From positions 1-46,329 of IMG/VR virus record IMGVR_UViG_3300025141_000182: a DNA stretch of 46,329 nucleotides. The stretch is one strand, 5' to 3'. Every line of letters begins with the position of its first letter. Positions within the stretch are counted from its first letter, which is position 1. The notes beneath the pieces are model-generated. The model saw only the letters and a program-made list of their open reading frames with translations, searched no databases and had not been told where the DNA came from. This stretch comes from a virus. The position numbers and the translations under genes were made by a program. Positions 39,399 through 46,329 of this stretch are shown here, one piece after another.

Positions 39399-42300
39399 GC
39401 TGTATGACATAGAGAGACCTCTTGTCTCTTCCGAGCAACGGGCTCTTATTGACTACCAGCGCAGTCTTGAAACTCTTGCGTCAGACAGGCCGCACAAGCT
39501 TGCTGCCGACTATGATGCCCTTAGTCAGGGATTACTCACAGACGAACAGATTAAAAGACTTGCAGCCAAGTCTGCCCTTGAAGAACTAAAGGATAAATTT
39601 AAAGCTGGTGAAGTTGACCGGCAAAAAATTATCGACCTTGCCAAACTAAAAAGAAAGCAGTTTGAAGAAATAGCAAGACAGAAGTCGGGCACAGGTCAAA
39701 AGCAAATGGCCAAGGCAGGAGAAAAGGGAGCGTTCATGACTCCCGAAACTGCACTAGGAACCCCAAGGCAAGAACTTGCCGCCAAGCACAAGATACCAAT
39801 TGGCCGAACCCGCATGCAGATTCAGGAAAGAATGGTTCGCGATGGCGTTGTTCCTGCCGACATAGTTCCACGATGGATGTCCACACCTGTTCAGAAAAAA
39901 GATGAGCACGGCAATGTGGTAATGAATTTCGAGGACAACCCAGAAATACCTGAAGACCTAAGAGATAAGTTCAAGAGCAGGATGACCAAAACATATCTTG
40001 GTCCTGAAGGAAGAATGGAATCTGCTGGCGAGGGTAAGAGCTGGTTCTCGGATTTTGCTGGCTGGCTTGTAGATACGACCTTTGTCAAGGCTTTGGCGAC
40101 AGGGCCAGAGCTTATGAACGGCTACTATGCCGGCTACCTGGAGGCAATGAAAGAGTCAGATATTGCCAAGGAGCTTAAGGAGAAGGGCGGCAAGACATTT
40201 GCCGGCGTCCCAGAGGAAGTGTTGATCTCAAGAATCGGGGGCGGAATAGAGTCGGCCATGCCTGTTTACGGCACCATAGCTCCAATCGGAAAGATGCTCT
40301 TCGCAGCGATAGAAGACCCAGCCAAGGCCACAAGGATAGCAACAGCGAATGCGTCAGCCATGCTTAGCGGCATTGAGGAGGGGTTGATTGCCGGTGCGGG
40401 TGTTTGGCAGGACATGGGAGAAACCCAGGGGATAGCCAAGTCACTAGGCAGAGCAAGGGCAGCGTACGTTCGGGAAGCCAGGCAGTATGCAAGAGAGGCC
40501 GCTGTCCCTGGTGAGTCAGAGGCAGAGTTTGAGCAAAGAGCCGAGAACATTCTTCAGCGATTACTAAAGGAAGACTCCGGGTCATTAGCTATGGAGTGGC
40601 CAAGAACAACCGAGGCTATTGTTACCGGCATCTCTGACCCTGGGAATATTGTCGGCGGTCCTTTAATTAGGGCTGTTGGTCATGGTGTTTCAAAGGCCCA
40701 TAAATATGTCCGTGGCCTTGAGCACGTCGGCGCCCCTGTTAGGGCAACAGAGGAAGGCATAAAAAGATTTACCGACCCACTTAAAGCAGCCCTTGTGAAG
40801 GGTGCTTATGACTCGCCAGCAGCAAGAAAAGCAGGCGATGCAATTCTTGATTCCATGGGTGAGCACGGCAAAGCAATGAAGAGAATCATGATGGCATCAC
40901 AGGATGCTGGCTCAGCTGTTGCCCGCAACCTCATTAGCAAGTTTGCCCTTATTGATGACGTGCTTGCTGGAATTAAAAAAGGTGAAGAGGCTAAGTTCTT
41001 TGATGTTGTTGAGGCATACGGTAAGTCATCAAGAGATACCGTCACCCTTAAAGCTGAGATAGCCAAGCACTTTGGCGACACCAAGAGAGCTGGCAAAGTC
41101 GAGAAGATGGTTCGCGAGTACATGCCCCTGGTGGATGAGTTCTACGAGATAAGCGCAAAGAACGGACAGCTTAATGATGTTCGAAAAGTCGTTGATGCAA
41201 GTGGCGCCGTCACAGGTCAGGCTGTGCATCAGGCATCAAAGATTGATGGGTATATCCCGTACCGTGTATGGGACAAGATTGGCGACCTAGGCAAAGCAGT
41301 CAACAAATTTGGATTTAAGGATGTTGACTCTGCTGTCATTGCCCTTGAAAAGATCACTGCCCAAAAGCTGCTTAGCAAAGCAAAGGACCCAAAACAGGTA
41401 AAGTATCTGAATCAAAAGATTGCACAGTTTGATGACATACTAAAGTCCAAGGGTGTAAGAGCAGACCATGTTGAGAGCCTTGCAGGCAGAGCGGGCAGTG
41501 CCCAGTCCAGAGAGGGCGCGAAGGACCTGAGAGCGGCTCTTTACGGTATAGGCCAGGCAAGGGGTCAGGTTGATATCCTTGGTCAAAGCAAACTGCACCG
41601 GGTGAGCCCTGTGTCTGGAGCAGCGAAGGAGCGGCTTGGTGCTCTTCCTCCGGTTAAGGATGCCAGACTTCAGTGGCGGCAACATATACAGAACGAAACA
41701 AGAAAAGCGGTAAAGACTGGCGAGATTAAAGAGCTGGCCCACGGGTTTGGCATGAAGGAGTTGGCTGGCACATTTACAGCTAAGTCTCTTACCAAAGCCC
41801 TTGATGGCGGCGGAACAATCAAGGTTATGGATGTTGTTGATGCTAGCAAGAAAACGTCCATGGATGACATTGTCTTAGCTGTTCAGAAGATGGGTGATGA
41901 GCTAGGTGTTCAATATGATCTACTCTCTCCTGACCTAGCGAAAAGATTCCTGCAGGTGACCGGCACATCTTTTGACCCGACAAAAGCAGTGGTTGCTTTA
42001 CCTAGGGCAATCGGTATGAGGCTCGAAGAAGTTCTTCCAAAGATAGCTCCAGATGCCATGAACGATAAAGGGTTCTGGCATGCAGTCAGAGTAAACTTCC
42101 TACAGCCAACAAACGAAGTATTTAGGGCATCACGAACGGTCAACAGAAGTCTTGCGTTCCAGGCAGTAAACATGGCCGGCGCTGTTGGCATCGGGTTTAT
42201 GACCCTTGGTGTACGAGCAATGAACCCAGCCTTGCAGGGTGGCGCAGCCAGGGCGGCTTTCAATAATGCACTAGCTGACTCTCTTGGTGGTGTTGGCCCG

Positions 42301-43701
42301 GCGCTTGGTTCAGCAGCTGGAGCTATAGCAGCGGGAGGCCAGGCACACCAGCAGGGCATGAGCCCCATGGAAACTGCTGCAGCTGCATTCCTTGGCGCGA
42401 CTGGTGGTTACGGTGTATCTAAGGCAGTGGGTGCAGCAGGCAGATTAGCCGCAACCAAGGTGCCAAAAAAGTACCGAGCTGAAAACGTGACCGTTAAGGT
42501 TGGCGATGGTGAAGCCAAGATGGCAGACGTCCTTGAGCAGCTAAACAAGTACGGCCTTGTTGGTCAGAGCGGCCACAGGTACGGAAGCATTCCTGATATC
42601 TCCAGGGCAGCCCCGGCTGAAGGTATCATGGGAGCCTATGGCAGAGCTGCAGGCTATCTTTCTAGGGTTCAGCAGAAGGCCGCAGCTAAAACAAGAATGC
42701 AGCAGGTCGCCCAGTTCGGTGACGATTATCAGAAGACCATCGCCTTTATGGGTTACCTTAGAAAGCACGGCAAGGTTGTTGATGGAAAGATATCCCAAGA
42801 CTCAATCTATAAGGCGGTGGACTTCACGTCTGAGTATGCTGGTAACTACAGCCGACTGACCAAGTTTGAGAAGACAGCTCTGCGCGATACGTTCGCATTC
42901 TACAGTTGGAACCGATTCATTTTACCCGTCATAGCCAAGCATATGTTCCAGAACCCTCAGAGGCTTGCAGCATTTGAGAAGCTCAGGAACGGCCTAGAGG
43001 GTTATGTATATGACACAACGGGTGAAGTTATACCATCGGCAGGGGTTCCTGACTGGCTCAAGCTCAGCGGCGCCACAATGGCTCCTGAGATGTTTCAGCC
43101 AGACGTTGCCCCAGGCTCAGCTCTTTCTCATGTAAGGGCGATGGGTATCATGGAAACTCCCAACGCTGCGCTTAGTGCATTTGCTCCTGGCTTTTCTGGA
43201 GAGAGCCCAATCTCTGCACAGTTTGGCCCGGCGGGTATGGCAATGGCCTACATGATGAACGGGTTCGAGGCGCCGATTGCAGCACGAGGTAGGGGCGGTA
43301 TACGTGGTGGCATCATGCCATCTGTTCCAACCATTATGGAGCTGGCTAGAAACTATGACAGCCCCGAGCAGTGGATGGCTGCAATGTTTGAGGGTGATGA
43401 TTCGTTTGCGACCAGGGAAGCAAGGAACCTAATTCCATTTGGAACTGCATTCTCTGACCTTGCCGAGCTTTATCTTAGGAACGGTATGTACGATGAGGTT
43501 ACGGAGATGCATCTACGTTACCGTGTCGGTCGTGACTGGATGGGGCTAGACCACTTGGCAGCGAAGGCCTTGGGTCAAACACCTTTGAGTATTGCCAACT
43601 ATGTGCCAGGCTATAGACTATATCCTGTAGACCCTGTTCGCGTAGCGGCTAGAAGAAAATCCCGAGCAATGGGCATAATGCCTGAAAAACAATTCGAATA
43701 G
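39385..43701 (+). CDS. Giant internal virion protein (polyvalent/ejection type)
   Basis: The product has 1438 residues from a GTG at 39385 (GGGG with a 7-nt spacer); an ATG at 39355 has no ribosome site. It is mostly helical with several Ala/Gly-rich hydrophobic stretches (ALGSAAGAIAAGGQA; ETAAAAFLGATGGYG) and FAFYSWNRFILPVIAKHMFQNP (about 1170-1190), like the FYxWxRxNIP segment of large polyvalent-protein-associated (LPD38-like) domains. It is probably injected with the genome and forms the trans-envelope conduit. No catalytic motif (transglycosylase, polymerase) was found. Its DP-containing basic tail may match the fragment at 1-81. Confidence 0.75.
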   Translation: MSQDKLYDIERPLVSSEQRALIDYQRSLETLASDRPHKLAADYDALSQGLLTDEQIKRLAAKSALEELKDKFKAGEVDRQKIIDLAKLKRKQFEEIARQKSGTGQKQMAKAGEKGAFMTPETALGTPRQELAAKHKIPIGRTRMQIQERMVRDGVVPADIVPRWMSTPVQKKDEHGNVVMNFEDNPEIPEDLRDKFKSRMTKTYLGPEGRMESAGEGKSWFSDFAGWLVDTTFVKALATGPELMNGYYAGYLEAMKESDIAKELKEKGGKTFAGVPEEVLISRIGGGIESAMPVYGTIAPIGKMLFAAIEDPAKATRIATANASAMLSGIEEGLIAGAGVWQDMGETQGIAKSLGRARAAYVREARQYAREAAVPGESEAEFEQRAENILQRLLKEDSGSLAMEWPRTTEAIVTGISDPGNIVGGPLIRAVGHGVSKAHKYVRGLEHVGAPVRATEEGIKRFTDPLKAALVKGAYDSPAARKAGDAILDSMGEHGKAMKRIMMASQDAGSAVARNLISKFALIDDVLAGIKKGEEAKFFDVVEAYGKSSRDTVTLKAEIAKHFGDTKRAGKVEKMVREYMPLVDEFYEISAKNGQLNDVRKVVDASGAVTGQAVHQASKIDGYIPYRVWDKIGDLGKAVNKFGFKDVDSAVIALEKITAQKLLSKAKDPKQVKYLNQKIAQFDDILKSKGVRADHVESLAGRAGSAQSREGAKDLRAALYGIGQARGQVDILGQSKLHRVSPVSGAAKERLGALPPVKDARLQWRQHIQNETRKAVKTGEIKELAHGFGMKELAGTFTAKSLTKALDGGGTIKVMDVVDASKKTSMDDIVLAVQKMGDELGVQYDLLSPDLAKRFLQVTGTSFDPTKAVVALPRAIGMRLEEVLPKIAPDAMNDKGFWHAVRVNFLQPTNEVFRASRTVNRSLAFQAVNMAGAVGIGFMTLGVRAMNPALQGGAARAAFNNALADSLGGVGPALGSAAGAIAAGGQAHQQGMSPMETAAAAFLGATGGYGVSKAVGAAGRLAATKVPKKYRAENVTVKVGDGEAKMADVLEQLNKYGLVGQSGHRYGSIPDISRAAPAEGIMGAYGRAAGYLSRVQQKAAAKTRMQQVAQFGDDYQKTIAFMGYLRKHGKVVDGKISQDSIYKAVDFTSEYAGNYSRLTKFEKTALRDTFAFYSWNRFILPVIAKHMFQNPQRLAAFEKLRNGLEGYVYDTTGEVIPSAGVPDWLKLSGATMAPEMFQPDVAPGSALSHVRAMGIMETPNAALSAFAPGFSGESPISAQFGPAGMAMAYMMNGFEAPIAARGRGGIRGGIMPSVPTIMELARNYDSPEQWMAAMFEGDDSFATREARNLIPFGTAFSDLAELYLRNGMYDEVTEMHLRYRVGRDWMGLDHLAAKALGQTPLSIANYVPGYRLYPVDPVRVAARRKSRAMGIMPEKQFE

Positions 43702-43710
43702 GAGAACACC

Positions 43711-44043
43711 ATGGCAACTGAAGCATACCGAGAAACACTACCGAACTCTACTCTTACTGAAAAAACCATGTTCGAGCTTGAGCCGAACAATAATTATTCA
43801 CGCATTGCCATCGCCATGCATTCGGCATCAACGTACACCAGGATCACGGTCTACTATGTGTTCGAGGAAAGCCAGGGTGATAACACCCACAAGCAGATTC
43901 AAGAGATTGACTTAACCCAAAACGTTTTAACAATTCTTAATCTGGATATGCCACCTGGGATTATCAGAGTAACCCGTAACAATGTAGACAGCACTGCGTG
44001 TGGTGGCGGCGCCCTGCATGTTGATGCAAACCTAACCAAGTAG
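43711..44043 (+). CDS. Small protein upstream of tail fibre version B
   Basis: The 110-residue product follows TAGGAG. Strands dominate (NNYSRIAIAMHSASTYTRITVYYVF; IQEIDLTQNVLTILNLD; GIIRVTRNN). It occupies the same place as the 101-residue protein at 88 but is not clearly related, as expected for exchangeable cassettes next to a fibre gene. The function is unknown. Confidence 0.7.
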   Translation: MATEAYRETLPNSTLTEKTMFELEPNNNYSRIAIAMHSASTYTRITVYYVFEESQGDNTHKQIQEIDLTQNVLTILNLDMPPGIIRVTRNNVDSTACGGGALHVDANLTK

Positions 44044-44052
44044 GAGTAAGTC

Positions 44053-45165
44053 ATGGCAGATGCAAAAATTATAAACTACGGCCAGCAAATCAGCGCAGGC
44101 ACTACAGCTATTCCAGACAACACCAGCACAGCGCTTGATATCGAATCGACGGATGCGAAAGATTACATCACCATCGACACAACCGATGGCAGCGAGGTAA
44201 TGACCTTGACCGCTGGTGGGTCAGCGGGGCAATTATTGCGGATTGAAGCTGCGAGGATGCGGTACGCTGCCAGCGGCACCATGTCGATTCTGGCAGAAGA
44301 CCCAACAGCCACAAACCCTGTTTTTTGTCCTAATGCGAATGATGATGATACCGGTATCGGGTGGGCGGCAGCTGACCAGCTTTCGCTTATTGCGGGTGGT
44401 GTTGAACGTGCACGTTTATACAATAAAGGCGTAACAATCACCGGCTACGGTGGAACAACCGGGGCTTCGCCAAACGAGGCCGAAGACGTGGCGCTCTACG
44501 TGGAGAACAGCAACTCAAACAGCACGAACGCCTGCGTTGTTGAGTTAAACACAGACGGCTCAAGTGGTTCGCAAGTTTGGTATTCGCAGTCTGACACGTT
44601 AAAAGGCTATACTGGATATAGCAGTGGTAAAATGTTGGTCAACACCGTCTCCTCAACAGTAGATATTGTATTGTCGACAAATCACATTGAGCGTTTAAAC
44701 ATTGACGCCGGGACAGGTGTTTGCAAGCTTTCCGCACAAACGGGACTTCATTTTAACTCAGGCACAGGAACCGACACAGCAACCACCGAACCGGTTTACT
44801 TAGCAGACACAAACGCAACTATGATTGTAGATTTTTCTAACGGTAACTTTGGAGATATTACATTGGCCGCAAATGTAACAGCGGTTAATTTTTGGAATGT
44901 TCCAGCAGATGGGACCACGGCAACAATCACCGCGAAAATTACCCAGGATTCAAGCGCTAGAACTTTCGATTACTCGGATTCAGCTGTGACAGTTTACAGC
45001 GACGGCGGCAGTACAGCAGTAACCGGTGAGATTAAATTCGCAGGCGGAGCGCACCACGTTCAGAGCACGGGCAGCGGTGCGGTGGACCTTGTCAGTTTCA
45101 CTTGCATACCAAGCGGCTCAACGTTTAACATTTATGCAGCAGTGGTTGGGCAGGCATTCGCATGA
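44053..45165 (+). CDS. Tail-fibre protein, version B
   Basis: The 370-residue product is a homologue of the protein at 393-1499. Both ends match and the middle (about 60-235) differs in sequence but keeps anchors such as DDDTGIG/DTDTGIG, DQLSLIAGGVE and IHYN/LHFN. That is a mosaic pattern typical of receptor-driven change. The start follows TAGGAG, and the end overlaps the LamG start as in version A. Confidence 0.75.
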   Translation: MADAKIINYGQQISAGTTAIPDNTSTALDIESTDAKDYITIDTTDGSEVMTLTAGGSAGQLLRIEAARMRYAASGTMSILAEDPTATNPVFCPNANDDDTGIGWAAADQLSLIAGGVERARLYNKGVTITGYGGTTGASPNEAEDVALYVENSNSNSTNACVVELNTDGSSGSQVWYSQSDTLKGYTGYSSGKMLVNTVSSTVDIVLSTNHIERLNIDAGTGVCKLSAQTGLHFNSGTGTDTATTEPVYLADTNATMIVDFSNGNFGDITLAANVTAVNFWNVPADGTTATITAKITQDSSARTFDYSDSAVTVYSDGGSTAVTGEIKFAGGAHHVQSTGSGAVDLVSFTCIPSGSTFNIYAAVVGQAFA

Positions 45166-46329
45166 TTTCCATACCCGACATAAGCCAGACCTACCCGAAA
45201 GAAAGCTTAACGCTCGACTCTCGTTTCGTTGTCGGTGAGGGCAATGCGCGGGACCTGTCTAGTGATGCAAACACCGGAACACTTGTTACTGGCAGGGCTT
45301 TATCGCTAGATGGCACAGGAGACAGGATCGACTGTGGTGTCGGAATGGATTTTTCCTCTACCGGTGGAAGCTTTGCCGCTTGGGTCAAACTGACCAGCAC
45401 TGCATCGGGGAACAAGCAAATTATTGAAACCAATACCAGCGGCAGCAATCGTTTTGCAATTGGTATAACCGGGGGTAATGCGTTTCGTGTTTCCTGGTAC
45501 AATGGCTCAGGTTATTCCGGGAAAACCTCGACAACCGTCTCACAAACAACGTGGTATCATGTTGTAGGGACCATCGACGATTCAGATAACACAACGCTTT
45601 ATGTAAATGGCGTAGCGATGGATGAGGCGTATTCTTCTCACGGAATCAGCGGCACGAACATAACAACAATTGGGGCGAATGGCGCTGGTGACAGTCAGTA
45701 CATGATCGGTAGCTTATCCTGCGTGAAGGCGTTTAACGTTGTACTCACGGCAGCCCAGGCTCTTGAGCTATACAACAACCCCGAACAGGTTTTGCCTACA
45801 GGCGTTTCTGCTGCAAACTTAAAACGATATTACCCCTTGTCCGATTACGTAGACGATTCCGCAAACAGCCTGAACGGTTTATATGTGATGGATTGCGGCG
45901 CTGATAAAATTAATGGTTTGGCTGTAAATACCGGCATGGATCTAGCAGAGCAACCGCCATGCCCACAGCTTGGGTTGCTGCCGAGCACTTCGCGGCGCTA
46001 TACAGTCGATGATTCTTACGTGAGCATTGGAGCTGATTCAGATATCAACGGTTTGTTTAGTAGTGGCGGTACCCTGGCTTTCTGGGCTCAGGCGATGTCA
46101 ATTGGACACGAAGTTGTTGCTTACTTGGTTTACACCGGAACCGGAGGCTATACCGTATATCTTCAAAATGATTCCTCGGGAACCGCAAAGATTTTATTCA
46201 AAACATATCACGGCACAACTTCTGGTGAATGGATAACCGATGGTCAAGTTATTACTTACGGCACTTGGCAACATATTGTTTTTGCCTACGACGCATCATC
46301 AGTATCGAATGACCCTGTTATTTACATTA
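45162..46329 (+). CDS. LamG adhesin, version B (runs off the window)
   Basis: The frame is open from the ATG at 45162 to the edge, giving 389 residues and no stop. The first 45 residues match version A nearly exactly. LamG domain 1 (about 45-200: GSFAAWVKLTS, TWYHVVGTIDD, LYVNGVA) is clearly different. From PCPQLGLLPSTSRRYTVDDSYVSI onward (about 265) it is again almost identical. The last 127 bases equal 2555-2681, so the missing part probably continues as 2682-3655. Confidence 0.85.
   Translation, partial: MISIPDISQTYPKESLTLDSRFVVGEGNARDLSSDANTGTLVTGRALSLDGTGDRIDCGVGMDFSSTGGSFAAWVKLTSTASGNKQIIETNTSGSNRFAIGITGGNAFRVSWYNGSGYSGKTSTTVSQTTWYHVVGTIDDSDNTTLYVNGVAMDEAYSSHGISGTNITTIGANGAGDSQYMIGSLSCVKAFNVVLTAAQALELYNNPEQVLPTGVSAANLKRYYPLSDYVDDSANSLNGLYVMDCGADKINGLAVNTGMDLAEQPPCPQLGLLPSTSRRYTVDDSYVSIGADSDINGLFSSGGTLAFWAQAMSIGHEVVAYLVYTGTGGYTVYLQNDSSGTAKILFKTYHGTTSGEWITDGQVITYGTWQHIVFAYDASSVSNDPVIYI
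46203..46329 (+). repeat. 127-nt exact repeat, terminal copy
   Basis: The final 127 bases are identical to 2555-2681. Joining 46329 to 2682 would close a 43,648-bp circle and restore a full-length LamG adhesin reading frame, because the offset (43,648) and the gene starts (1496, 45162: offset 43,666) differ by 18, a multiple of 3. Confidence 0.9.

Noticed and set aside
1-46329. Similar ends considered as a direct terminal repeat of a linear phage genome
   Set aside because: Only the last 127 bases are identical, and they match an internal place, not the first bases. The rest of the two end modules is diverged, which a true terminal repeat would not be.

Overview
The window looks like an almost complete genome of a short-tailed (podovirus-like) double-stranded DNA phage, probably of a Gram-negative bacterium and sampled as a metagenomic assembly. 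A full head and packaging set is present: terminase, portal, scaffold, an HK97-fold-type capsid protein, a head-tail adaptor, a P22 gp10-like nozzle protein and very large ejection-type proteins. There is no tail-tube, tape-measure, baseplate or sheath gene. No integrase, tRNA, CRISPR array, DNA polymerase or RNA polymerase was seen, so replication and transcription probably use host enzymes.

Layout. 1-5383 (+): end of an upstream gene, a tail-fibre/LamG adhesin module, then a lysis-like cluster (two-helix holin candidate, YkuD-like cell-wall enzyme). 5384-5560: convergent junction with a strong hairpin. 5561-18443 (-): the early region, read leftward. It starts with about twenty small and mostly unknown genes (RHH regulator, CCHC zinc knuckle, orphan C5-cytosine methyltransferase, McrA-head-like module, small membrane proteins). 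It then runs into a regulator with two DNA-binding domains, a Cas4/RecB-like nuclease, a Sak4-like ATPase, an SSB-like protein, a lambda-O-like initiator, a helicase-loader-like protein, a RusA resolvase and a zinc-finger protein. 18444-19570: about 1.1 kb of divergent control DNA with a boxA/hairpin leader, a 14-bp-period repeat array, a GC-rich block and palindromes. 19571-45165 (+): packaging, capsid and virion genes, then a second tail-fibre module whose LamG gene runs off the right edge.

The two ends carry versions of the same module (conserved, then divergent, then conserved again). The last 127 bases (46203-46329) are identical to 2555-2681, with a mismatch immediately to the left. That is what a de Bruijn assembler using k=127 leaves when a contig runs back into itself. 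The simplest reading is a circular or circularly permuted genome of 43,648 bp (46329 joins 2682), with 1-2554 as the tail-fibre haplotype of a second strain. A real tandem duplication is the alternative.

How the parts fit together: the early transcript appears to pass a nut-like leader and then many short cistrons, a large share of which start with the same translation-start sequence, close to GGAAACGCG-ATG. The initiator gene has a 50-nt purine tract and a 13-bp perfect inverted repeat between its two domains, as in the lambda O-gene origin. The capsid block has its own consensus sigma70-type promoter (27098-27126) and a UUCG-loop terminator after the major capsid gene.
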